The notes below the pieces were generated by a model. The model was not told the DNA's origin and did no database searches. It saw only the letters and a program-made list of their open reading frames with translations. A stretch of 64,000 nucleotides of DNA from an uncultured Oxalobacteraceae bacterium (lineage in GTDB: Bacteria; Pseudomonadota; Gammaproteobacteria; Burkholderiales; Burkholderiaceae), in assembly GCA_946480015.1 (NCBI GenBank), contig CAMLIL010000015.1:11425-75424 (forward strand), read 5' to 3'. The position numbers and the translations under genes are program-made. Below, piece after piece: positions 11,192 to 18,872 of the stretch (position 1 is its first letter; each line of letters starts with the position of its first letter).

Positions 11192-11971
11192 ATGCTGCTC
11201 ATTCCTGCCATCGACCTCAAAGACGGTCACTGCGTTCGCCTGAAACAGGGCGATATGGAACTCGCCACCGTTTTTTCAGAAGATCCCGCCGAAATGGCGC
11301 TGCACTGGCTCAAGCAGGGCGCCCGCCGCCTGCATCTGGTCGACCTGAACGGCGCCTTCGCCGGCAAGCCGAAGAACGAGTCGGCCGTCAAATCGATCCT
11401 GCAGGTGGTGCAGGAATTCGCGGTCGATAACGACATCGACGAGATCCCCGTCCAGCTGGGCGGCGGCATCCGCGACCTCGACACCATCGAACGCTATCTG
11501 GACGACGGCATCACCTACATCATCGTCGGCACCGCCGCGGTGAAGAACCCGGGCTTCCTGCACGACGCCTGCGGCGCCTTCCCGGGCCACATCATCGTCG
11601 GCCTGGACGCCAAGGACGGCAAGGTCGCCACCGACGGCTGGAGCAAAATGTCCGGCCACGAAGTGATCGACCTGGCGCAGAAATTCGAAGCCTACGGCGT
11701 GGAATCGATCATCTACACCGACATCGGCCGCGACGGCATGATGGGCGGGATTAACATCGACGCCACCGTCAAGCTGGCCCAGTCGGTGCGCATCCCCATC
11801 ATCGCCTCGGGCGGCCTGCACAACCTGGGCGACGTCGAAGCCCTGTGCGCGGTGCAGGACGAAGGCATTGAAGGCGTTATCTGCGGCCGTTCGATCTACG
11901 AAGGCACGATCAACCTGGAACAGGCGCAGGCACGCGCCGACGAACTGACCGAAGGCGATTTGGCCGTTTAG
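11192..11971 (+). CDS. hisA: HisA, phosphoribosylformimino-AICAR phosphate isomerase
   Basis: 259 residues forming a TIM barrel. The N-terminal catalytic Asp lies in [17 protein letters not shown] and the second in [10 protein letters not shown]. Catalyses the Amadori isomerisation before HisHF. Slightly longer than the roughly 245-residue norm because of a C-terminal extension. Confidence 0.97.
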   Translation: MLLIPAIDLKDGHCVRLKQGDMELATVFSEDPAEMALHWLKQGARRLHLVDLNGAFAGKPKNESAVKSILQVVQEFAVDNDIDEIPVQLGGGIRDLDTIERYLDDGITYIIVGTAAVKNPGFLHDACGAFPGHIIVGLDAKDGKVATDGWSKMSGHEVIDLAQKFEAYGVESIIYTDIGRDGMMGGINIDATVKLAQSVRIPIIASGGLHNLGDVEALCAVQDEGIEGVICGRSIYEGTINLEQAQARADELTEGDLAV

Positions 11972-11998
11972 GCCGGATCCGGCCTGAGAAAGCACACC

Positions 11999-12760
11999 AT
12001 GCTTGCAAAACGAATCATTCCCTGCCTGGACGTGACCGATGGACGGGTCGTCAAGGGCGTCAATTTCACCGAGCTGCGCGACGCCGGCGACCCGGTTGAA
12101 ATCGCGCGCCGCTACGACCAGCAGGGCGCCGACGAAATCACCTTCCTCGACATCACCGCGTCAAGCGACGGGCGCGACCTGATCCTGCACATCATCGAAG
12201 CGGTCGCCTCGACGGTGTTCATTCCGCTCACCGTCGGCGGCGGCGTGCGCAAGGTCGAAGACGTGCGCCGACTGCTCAACGCCGGCGCCGACAAGGTATC
12301 GATGAATACCTCAGCCGTGACCAATCCCGACCTGGTGTTCGAGGCATCGCAAAAGCACGGCTCGCAATGCATCGTGGTGGCGATCGACGCCAAGCAGACC
12401 GCGCCCGGCAAGTGGGAAGTCTTCACCCATGGCGGACGCAAGGCCACCGGCCTGGATGCGGTGGCGTGGGCGCAAAAGATGGAACAGCTGGGCGCCGGCG
12501 AAATCCTGCTGACCAGCATGGACCGCGACGGCACCAAGGTCGGCTTCGACCTCGGCCTGACGGCGGCGGTATCGAACGCCATCAACATCCCGGTGATCGC
12601 TTCAGGCGGCGTGGGCGGCCTGCAAGACCTGGCCGATGGCGTGCGCATCGGCAAGGCCGACGCGGTGCTGGCCGCCAGCATTTTCCACTACGGGCAGCAC
12701 ACCGTTCAGGAAGCCAAGCGCTTCATGGCGGCGCAGGGCATTCCGATGCGCCTGGACTGA
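11999..12760 (+). CDS. hisF: HisF, cyclase subunit of IGP synthase
   Basis: 253 residues, a TIM barrel related to HisA. Catalytic Asp residues lie in [16 protein letters not shown] and VVAIDAK; phosphate-binding loops include VGGGVRK and [10 protein letters not shown]. Uses ammonia from HisH to form imidazole glycerol phosphate and AICAR. Confidence 0.98.
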   Translation: MLAKRIIPCLDVTDGRVVKGVNFTELRDAGDPVEIARRYDQQGADEITFLDITASSDGRDLILHIIEAVASTVFIPLTVGGGVRKVEDVRRLLNAGADKVSMNTSAVTNPDLVFEASQKHGSQCIVVAIDAKQTAPGKWEVFTHGGRKATGLDAVAWAQKMEQLGAGEILLTSMDRDGTKVGFDLGLTAAVSNAINIPVIASGGVGGLQDLADGVRIGKADAVLAASIFHYGQHTVQEAKRFMAAQGIPMRLD

Positions 12761-12775
12761 ACCACGAAAGAAATT

Positions 12776-13234
12776 ATGGCCACTACTGTTACTGGTGCCG
12801 CAAGCGGCAGCGCAGCCAACGCTAAATGGCTCAAGAAAGTGAAGTGGGACGAGCACGGCCTGGTGCCGGTGATCGCCCAGGAAGCCGGCAGCGGCGACGT
12901 GCTGATGTTCGCCTGGATGAACCGCGACGCGCTGGCCAGGACGGTCGAACTGGGCGAAGCGGTGTACTGGAGCCGCTCGCGCAAGAAGCTCTGGCACAAG
13001 GGTGAAGAATCCGGCCACGTGCAAAAGGTGCTGGAAGTGCGCCTGGACTGCGACGAGGACGTGGTGCTGCTCAAGATCGAGCAGGCCGGCGGCATCGCCT
13101 GCCACACCGGCCGCCATTCCTGCTTCTTCCAGAAATTCGCCGGCGACGCCAAGGATGGCGACTGGCAGGTGACCGACCCGGTGCTGCAGGATCCGGATAC
13201 GATTTACACCAAATCGAAGAAAAAGAAACCATGA
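12776..13234 (+). CDS. hisI: HisI, phosphoribosyl-AMP cyclohydrolase
   Basis: 152 residues. Zinc ligands fall in LDCDEDV and [14 protein letters not shown], with WMNRDAL and [14 protein letters not shown] also conserved. It opens the adenine ring of PR-AMP. It is not fused to HisE here; the genes overlap by 4 bases instead. The N-terminal 15 Ala/Gly/Thr-rich residues are not part of the core; a later start is possible. Confidence 0.96.
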   Translation: MATTVTGAASGSAANAKWLKKVKWDEHGLVPVIAQEAGSGDVLMFAWMNRDALARTVELGEAVYWSRSRKKLWHKGEESGHVQKVLEVRLDCDEDVVLLKIEQAGGIACHTGRHSCFFQKFAGDAKDGDWQVTDPVLQDPDTIYTKSKKKKP

Positions 13235-13572
13235 GCGTCACTTTAGCCCGCATCGCCGAGACGCTGGCCGCACGCAAGCCCGACAACGGCGGCGACCCGG
13301 CCACGTCCTACGTCGCCAAGCTGTTTTCCAAAGGCGACGACGCCATCCTCAAGAAGATCGGCGAAGAAATGACCGAGCTGGTCATGGCCGCCAAGGATGC
13401 CCGCGTGTCCGGCGACAACAGCGACCTCATCTACGAATGCGCCGACCTGTGGTTCCACACCATGGTGCTGCTGGCCAAGTTCGACTTGACGCCACAACAA
13501 GTGATCGACGAACTGGCGCGGCGCGAAGGCTTGTCCGGCCTTGCCGAAAAAGCCAGCCGCAGCGCAAGCTGA
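13231..13572 (+). CDS. hisE: HisE, phosphoribosyl-ATP pyrophosphatase
   Basis: 113 residues, all-alpha MazG-like fold with the metal-binding pattern [16 protein letters not shown] and [14 protein letters not shown]. Hydrolyses PR-ATP to PR-AMP. Starts within the hisI stop codon (ATGA). Confidence 0.96.
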   Translation: MSVTLARIAETLAARKPDNGGDPATSYVAKLFSKGDDAILKKIGEEMTELVMAAKDARVSGDNSDLIYECADLWFHTMVLLAKFDLTPQQVIDELARREGLSGLAEKASRSAS

Positions 13573-13589
13573 ACCAACCCGGAGCTCCC

Positions 13590-13958
13590 ATGGATAACTG
13601 CCTGTTTTGCAAGATCGCCGCCAAGCAAATTCCATCGAGCATCGTCTACGAAGACGATGAATTGCTGGCATTCAAGGATATTCATCCGGCAGCGCCGGTG
13701 CACCTGCTCATCATTCCGAAAACGCACGTGGACACCCTGTCGGACACCGGCGACGGCCACGCCGCCGTGCTGGGCCGCATGCTGGGCCTGGCGCGCAGCC
13801 TTGCCAAAGACCATCATATCGACGTCAGAACCGGCCCGGACGGCAGCCGTTCGGGTGGATTCAAGACCCTGATTAACAGTGGTCCGGATGGCGGCCAGGA
13901 AGTGTATCACTTGCACCTGCACATGTACGGCGGTCCGCGTCCCTGGAAAGGCCAGTAA
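13590..13958 (+). CDS. HIT-family (HINT-like) nucleotide hydrolase
   Basis: 122 residues from the ATG at 13590, which has GGAG 8 bases upstream. The histidine triad HLHLHMYGG lies at the C-terminus and CLFCKIAAKQIPSS at the N-terminus, as in HINT purine nucleoside phosphoramidases. It follows hisE by 17 bases, the usual position in betaproteobacterial his-tat clusters. Confidence 0.93.
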   Translation: MDNCLFCKIAAKQIPSSIVYEDDELLAFKDIHPAAPVHLLIIPKTHVDTLSDTGDGHAAVLGRMLGLARSLAKDHHIDVRTGPDGSRSGGFKTLINSGPDGGQEVYHLHLHMYGGPRPWKGQ

Positions 13959-14072
13959 GACCGGGACACGCGGCGACGCATGACGTAAAATACCTGCGTA
14001 TGCAATTCATGCTGCTGTAAGGAATGGCAGCGATAATGTGGTGTTGCGGCAACACTGCACAAGGAGAAAAGA

Positions 14073-14294
14073 ATGGGTGGAATGAGCATTTGGCACTGGG
14101 TCATCGTGCTGGTCGTGGTCATGCTGGTATTCGGCACCAAGAAAATCGGCAACATGGGCAGCGATATCGGCAAGGCCGTCAAAGGCTTCAAGGATGGCGT
14201 GCGTGGCGAGGAAGACAAGCCCAACGCCGCGCCATCGCAGGTGGCCGACAAGTCCACTATCGATGTCGAGACGAAAGAAAAGACCCGGTCGTGA
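14073..14294 (+). CDS. tatA: TatA, twin-arginine translocase pore subunit
   Basis: 73 residues: one N-terminal membrane helix, the FGTKK(IGNMG) hinge, then an amphipathic helix and a charged tail. A strong AGGAG lies 6 bases before the ATG. Works with TatB and TatC encoded directly downstream to export folded proteins. Confidence 0.95.
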   Translation: MGGMSIWHWVIVLVVVMLVFGTKKIGNMGSDIGKAVKGFKDGVRGEEDKPNAAPSQVADKSTIDVETKEKTRS

Positions 14295-14319
14295 TGCCAG
14301 CTGTGGCTGGTGACGCTTT

Positions 14320-14802
14320 ATGATCGATTTAGGCTTATCCAAACTTGCCCTCATCGGCGTTGTTGCGCTGGTGGTGATCGGTCCTGAAAAGCTGCCCAAG
14401 GTGGCGCGCATGGCCGGGAGCCTGTACGGCCGTGCCCAGCGTTACCTGCACGAGGTCAAGACCGAAGTCAGCCGCGAAATCGAGCTCGACGAGCTGCGCA
14501 ATCTGCAGAAGGAAGTGCAGGAAACGGCGCAGTCGATCAAGGACAACGTTGAAAGTTCGATCCAGCAGAATCTGGACGATGCCGAGGCGGCATGGCGCGA
14601 TCTGCCTTCATGCGTTGCGCCGGCCAGCATGGCCGACATCGAGCGCAAGGCCAAGGATTTCCGCCGCAAGAAGCTGGTGCGCAACTCGGCGATTCCCAAC
14701 TGGTACAAGCAGCGCAACGGCGGCAAGACCCATGTCTTGTCGGGCGCGGCGCGCGTCAAGAAATTCCGCCCGCGGGGCGGCTCCACCTCTTCGTTCTTCT
14801 AA
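14320..14802 (+). CDS. tatB: TatB, twin-arginine translocase subunit
   Basis: 160 residues. The N-terminus MIDLGLSKLALIGVVALVV with VIGPEKLPKVAR is the TatB signature, followed by a long amphipathic/coiled helix (about 35-90) and a basic C-terminal tail. Binds TatC to form the substrate receptor. Its stop codon TAA abuts the tatC ATG with no gap. Confidence 0.96.
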   Translation: MIDLGLSKLALIGVVALVVIGPEKLPKVARMAGSLYGRAQRYLHEVKTEVSREIELDELRNLQKEVQETAQSIKDNVESSIQQNLDDAEAAWRDLPSCVAPASMADIERKAKDFRRKKLVRNSAIPNWYKQRNGGKTHVLSGAARVKKFRPRGGSTSSFF

Positions 14803-15561
14803 ATGACAGATACATCCGCGGGCGAAGAGACCTTCATCTCCCACCTGGTTGAACTGCGCAACCGCCTGGTCAGGGCATCGATCGGCATTGCCATCGTGTG
14901 TGCGGCCCTGATGCTGTGGCCCGGCCCCGCCAAGGTCTACGACATCATCGCCATGCCGATGGTGAAAGCGCTTCCGGCCGGTTCGAAAATGATCGCCACC
15001 GGCGTCATCGCGCCCTTCCTGGTGCCGATGAAAGTGACCTTGCTGATCGCCTTCATCCTCGCCCTGCCCTGGGTGTTTTACCAGATCTGGGCCTTCGTCG
15101 CGCCCGGCCTGTACGCGCACGAAAAGCGCCTGGTGCTGCCGCTGGTGATTTCGTCCTCGCTGCTGTTCATGGCCGGGGTGGCGTTCTGCTACTTCTTCGT
15201 GTTCAGACGGGTATTCGCCTTCATCGGCGAGTTTGCGCCCACCTCGGTCGCGGTCACGCCCGATATCGAGAACTACCTCGACTTCGTCATGTCGATGTGC
15301 CTGGCCTTCGGCGCGACGTTCGAGGTGCCGGTGGTGGTGGTAATTCTGGTGCGCATGGGCATTGTCAGCGTAGAAAAACTCAAGTCGGTGCGCCCGTATG
15401 CGATCGTCGGCGCCTTCGTCATCGCCGCCGTCGTTACCCCGCCGGACGTGGTCAGCCAGCTGGCCCTGGCCGTGCCGATGGTGGCATTGTTCGAGCTGGG
15501 CCTGCTGGTGGCGCCGATCTTCGTGCGGGTGACCCAGGCGCCGGAAGAGCCGGCGCAGTAA
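14803..15561 (+). CDS. tatC: TatC, twin-arginine translocase receptor
   Basis: 252 residues with six membrane helices. Conserved features are FISHLVELRNRLVRA at the N-terminus, FYQIWAFVAPGLY and the Pro-rich TPPDVVSQ in the later loop. It binds the RR signal peptide. Last gene of the + strand superoperon. Confidence 0.97.
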   Translation: MTDTSAGEETFISHLVELRNRLVRASIGIAIVCAALMLWPGPAKVYDIIAMPMVKALPAGSKMIATGVIAPFLVPMKVTLLIAFILALPWVFYQIWAFVAPGLYAHEKRLVLPLVISSSLLFMAGVAFCYFFVFRRVFAFIGEFAPTSVAVTPDIENYLDFVMSMCLAFGATFEVPVVVVILVRMGIVSVEKLKSVRPYAIVGAFVIAAVVTPPDVVSQLALAVPMVALFELGLLVAPIFVRVTQAPEEPAQ

Positions 15562-15582
15562 CCGGAAGCGTACGACTACCCT

Positions 15583-15608
15583 AAGGGCCCGCCACAAGCG
15601 GGCCTTTT
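15583..15608. terminator. Bidirectional rho-independent terminator after tatC
   Basis: GGCCCGC (15586-15592), loop CACAA, GCGGGCC (15598-15604), followed by TTTT. Lies between tatC (+) and the convergent GH51 gene (-) and has A/T runs on both flanks, though the U-tract is better for the + strand. Confidence 0.85.
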
Positions 15609-15643
15609 GCTATCGATGCCGGGTTGGCCTGAGGCGTGCCATC

Positions 15644-17254
15644 TTATTCCTGCACGGCGAGGACCGCGACTGACTTCGGCGGCAGCAGGAGGCGCAGCTT
15701 GCCCTTGTCGACCCCGGCCCGCAACGGCGCAGGCAACACCGTCGTCGGCGACGCGAAGCTGTTATGGGCATCCATCGCATCGGCCGTCAGCACGCTGCCG
15801 CTGGCGGCTTGGGCTGTGGCGCCCGCTAACTCGACGCGGACCGCTACCGCATGGTGCGGATCGGTATTGACGAGGGACAGGTACAGCTTGCCATCCTTGG
15901 CGCGCGCCGCCGAGGCGCTGACCGCCGGGATGGCGGCGCTGCCCAGGCGGTAGTGCGGATTGTTGGCGAGGATGACCGGCAACGCGGCCGCATCCTGGAA
16001 CGGCACGTGCATCTTGAACGCGTAATACGTCGGGGTCAGCACCATCCGGTCGCCTTCCGCCAGGATCATGGCCTGCAGCACGTTCACCATCTGGGCGATG
16101 TTGGTCATACTGACGCGGTTGGCATGGGCGTGGAAGATGTGAAAATGCAGGGCGGCGACGAGCGCGTCCCGCAGCGAATTTTGCTGCTGCAAAAAGCGCG
16201 GGGGCGTTCCAGGCGTCGGGTCGTACCAGGTGCCCCATTCGTCGACGACCAGGGTCAATTTTTTCCGCGGATCGTTTTGTTCCAGCTTGCTGACGTTGCT
16301 GGCGACCAGCTCGCCCATATGGAGCGCGTCTTGCAGGGTCGACATCCACTGGCCCTCGTTAAAGCCGGTGGCCGCGCCCTTGCTGGGTCCACCGCGACCG
16401 GGCACCGTGTAGTAGTGCAAGCTGATCGCGCTCGCGGGGGCGCGGAGATGCCTGCTCAGGTAGTCCGTCCACACGACGTCGCCATCCAGGCCGCCGCCTG
16501 CGACCAGTTTCGGCGTGGTGGTTTGGTCATGCGTGCCGGCGAAGGTCGCATGGTGGTTGTACAGATTGGAAAAATGGGCCGGGGTCATATTACCGCCGCA
16601 CCCCCAGTTCTCATTGCCGATCCCAAAGAACGCCAGCTTGAAGGGCTTGGGGTGCCCGTTGCGCGCGCGCAGGCGCGCCAGTGCCGATGGCCCCTCGGCT
16701 GTCATGTATTCGATCCACTCGGCCGTCTCGCCTGGCGAGCCGGTGCCCACGTTGCCATTCACGTAGGCCTCGGCCCCGATCAGATCGATCAGGTCGAAAA
16801 ATTCATGCGTGCCTACGGCGTTGTTGTCGACCACCCCGCCCCAGTTCGTGTTCACCATGACGGGACGCTGGTCGCGCGGACCGATGCCGTCGCGCCAGTT
16901 GTACTCGTCGGCAAAGCAGCCCCCCGGCCAGCGCACCACTGGCACGCGCAGATCCTTGAGCGCGTCCACCACGTCCTTGCGCCAGCCCCTGATGTTCGGG
17001 ATGGTTGAGGCCGGGCCAACCCACATGCCGCCGTAAATGCCGCTGCCGAGATGCTCGGCAAACTGGCCATAGATGTTCTTGTTGATGACGGCGCCCGGCC
17101 GCGTGCTGTCGACCGTGACGGCCACTTCGGGGACGGCAAGCGCCGCCCGCGCGGCCAGCAGGCACAGGCAGGCTATCGCGCCCTGGACCCATGCCCTTGT
17201 TCGCCTGCTTTGCTCGACAGCGCCCGGCCGGCCCGCTCCCGTGGGCTTATTCAT
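15644..17254 (-). CDS. GH51 alpha-L-arabinofuranosidase, secreted
   Basis: 536 residues with an N-terminal signal segment (hydrophobic core about 24-40). The TIM-barrel core has RWPGGCFADEYNWRDG, the acid/base Glu215 in GIGNENWG, the HYY of the active site in AISLHYY, and the nucleophile Glu339 in VVDEWGTW; a C-terminal beta domain follows. GH51 enzymes release arabinofuranose from arabinan, arabinoxylan or oligosaccharides. The gene overlaps the upstream paralogue by 8 bases and lies downstream of a TonB receptor in the same direction, consistent with one operon. Substrate is inferred from the family. Confidence 0.93.
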   Translation of the reverse strand: MNKPTGAGRPGAVEQSRRTRAWVQGAIACLCLLAARAALAVPEVAVTVDSTRPGAVINKNIYGQFAEHLGSGIYGGMWVGPASTIPNIRGWRKDVVDALKDLRVPVVRWPGGCFADEYNWRDGIGPRDQRPVMVNTNWGGVVDNNAVGTHEFFDLIDLIGAEAYVNGNVGTGSPGETAEWIEYMTAEGPSALARLRARNGHPKPFKLAFFGIGNENWGCGGNMTPAHFSNLYNHHATFAGTHDQTTTPKLVAGGGLDGDVVWTDYLSRHLRAPASAISLHYYTVPGRGGPSKGAATGFNEGQWMSTLQDALHMGELVASNVSKLEQNDPRKKLTLVVDEWGTWYDPTPGTPPRFLQQQNSLRDALVAALHFHIFHAHANRVSMTNIAQMVNVLQAMILAEGDRMVLTPTYYAFKMHVPFQDAAALPVILANNPHYRLGSAAIPAVSASAARAKDGKLYLSLVNTDPHHAVAVRVELAGATAQAASGSVLTADAMDAHNSFASPTTVLPAPLRAGVDKGKLRLLLPPKSVAVLAVQE

Positions 17255-18767
17255 CGACCGCCACCACGGTCAAGGACTTGGACGGCAGCGTGAGGCGCAG
17301 TTGGCCATGCGCAACGCTCACCGGGACCGGCACTGGCGCCACCACGCTGTAGTCCGCCTCCATGGCAGGGCCCGTGAGCACGCTGGCGCTGGCGTCGGCA
17401 GGCACGGCGCCGGCAAATTGCACTGCGGCCGCCACCGCCTGCTTCGGATTGGCATTCACGAGGGATAGGTAGAGCTTGCCATCCTTGCCGCGCGCGGCCG
17501 AAACGCTGACCGCCGGGATCGACAGCTTGCCCATGGTGTAGCGGGGAGTGTGGTCGAGCCGCACCGGCAGCGCAGTCGCGCCCTGGAACGGCACATGCAT
17601 GCGGAACGCGTGATAGGTCGGCGTCAGCGCCAGCTGCGCCCCGTCCGCCAGGATCATCGCCTGGGGCGAGTTCAATGGGGCGGCAAAACTGGCCATGCTG
17701 ACGCGATCGGCATGAGCGTGCAGCACGTGAAAGTGCAAGGCCGCCGCCAGCGCATCGCGCAGCGTGATCGGCCGCACAGCGTCATCCCGGCCGGACTCGG
17801 TTGCCGGGTCGCCTCGCGTGCTCCAACCGGCAATGACGAGGGACAGCTTGCGCGCGGGATCGTTCTTGTCCAATCGGGCGATATTGCTGGCGATGAACGC
17901 GTCCATCTTCGAGGCCCGCCGCAGGGTCGACATCCAGCCGGCCTCGCCGGCATCTGCCGCCCCATCCCGGCCATCGCCTCCCGCGGCATCGTGCGCACCG
18001 ATGGCGTCCCGGTAATCGCGCACGCGTTTCTTCCTGCTGAGTTCATCGGTCCAGTCGGGCCCGTTGCCGTTGGCAATGAGCGTGGGTGGATGCCCGCTCT
18101 TTCCCCGGATGAAGACGGCGAACTGGTTGTACAGGTCGGCATAGTATTGCGCCGTCATGTTACCCCCGCAGCCCCACGGCGCCTGGCCGACGCCGACGAA
18201 GCGCGCCTTGAATGGCTGCGGGTGGCCATGCTGCGCGCGCAATTGGCCGAGCGTCGATCCGCCGTCCGCCCCCAGGTATTCGACCCATTCGGCCGCTTCG
18301 CGCGCCGAGCCTGTGCCCACATTCGCGCTGACATAAGCGCTCGAACCGGCCAGCTCGGCCAGGTCGAAGAATTCGTGCGTACCAACGCTGTTATCGTCGG
18401 CACCCCGGCTGCCATCGGCCGCGCGCCGAAGCGGGCGCTGTTCGCGCGCGCCCACACCGTCGCGCCAGTGGTAATTGTCCGCCTGGCACCCGGCCGGCCA
18501 GCGCAGCACCGGCACGTGCAGGCGCTGCAGGGCCTCGAGCATGTCCAGGCGCCAGCCACGGATGTTCGGCACCGTGGACTCGGGCCCGACCCACAAGGCG
18601 CCGGCCTCGCCCGCACGGCCGCTGCCGACCGTCTGGCCATACAGTTCCGCGTGGATGACCGCGCCCGGGCGCGCCGCCTGGACCAGGACGTTCACCCTCT
18701 GTGCGGACCAGGCGGCACCTGCTGCGAGCAGGCCGGCGGCCATCATACAAAGTTGCAGATACTTCAC
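17247..18767 (-). CDS. GH51-like protein lacking both catalytic glutamates (probable pseudoenzyme)
   Basis: 506 residues with a clear signal peptide (about 22 residues). It aligns over its full length with the adjacent GH51 enzyme, for instance RWPAGCQADNYHWRDG and PWGCGGNMT. However, GNENWG is replaced by GQAPWG, so the acid/base position is Ala196; VVDEWGTW is replaced by VIAGWSTR, so the nucleophile position is Gly314; and the HYY substrate motif is missing. The frame is intact, so this is not a recent pseudogene. It may bind sugar without cleaving it, or act as a partner of the active enzyme; function is inference. Confidence 0.85.
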   Translation of the reverse strand: MKYLQLCMMAAGLLAAGAAWSAQRVNVLVQAARPGAVIHAELYGQTVGSGRAGEAGALWVGPESTVPNIRGWRLDMLEALQRLHVPVLRWPAGCQADNYHWRDGVGAREQRPLRRAADGSRGADDNSVGTHEFFDLAELAGSSAYVSANVGTGSAREAAEWVEYLGADGGSTLGQLRAQHGHPQPFKARFVGVGQAPWGCGGNMTAQYYADLYNQFAVFIRGKSGHPPTLIANGNGPDWTDELSRKKRVRDYRDAIGAHDAAGGDGRDGAADAGEAGWMSTLRRASKMDAFIASNIARLDKNDPARKLSLVIAGWSTRGDPATESGRDDAVRPITLRDALAAALHFHVLHAHADRVSMASFAAPLNSPQAMILADGAQLALTPTYHAFRMHVPFQGATALPVRLDHTPRYTMGKLSIPAVSVSAARGKDGKLYLSLVNANPKQAVAAAVQFAGAVPADASASVLTGPAMEADYSVVAPVPVPVSVAHGQLRLTLPSKSLTVVAVDE

Positions 18768-18843
18768 AGAACTTCCCTATGCGACTGATGCGGCGTGCAC
18801 CGATCAAAGCGTTCGACACCGGCCGCGCGAGGCGGCCGGCGAA

Positions 18844-18862
18844 AAGCGCCGCGACGGCGCTT
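18844..18862 (-). terminator. Intercistronic hairpin after the TonB receptor gene
   Basis: Perfect 8-bp stem AAGCGCCG / CGGCGCTT with a 3-base loop, followed on the minus strand by a short TTTT run, 11 bases beyond the receptor stop codon. It may act as a leaky terminator or mRNA-stabilising end, giving more receptor than enzyme transcript. A second GC-rich inverted repeat (ccggccgc / gcggccgg) lies at 18819-18839. Confidence 0.55.
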
Positions 18863-18872
18863 GCCTTCCGGC

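Noticed and set aside
13231..13572. HisI-HisE fusion
   Set aside because: The two frames overlap by 4 bases with separate starts and stops; they are distinct genes.
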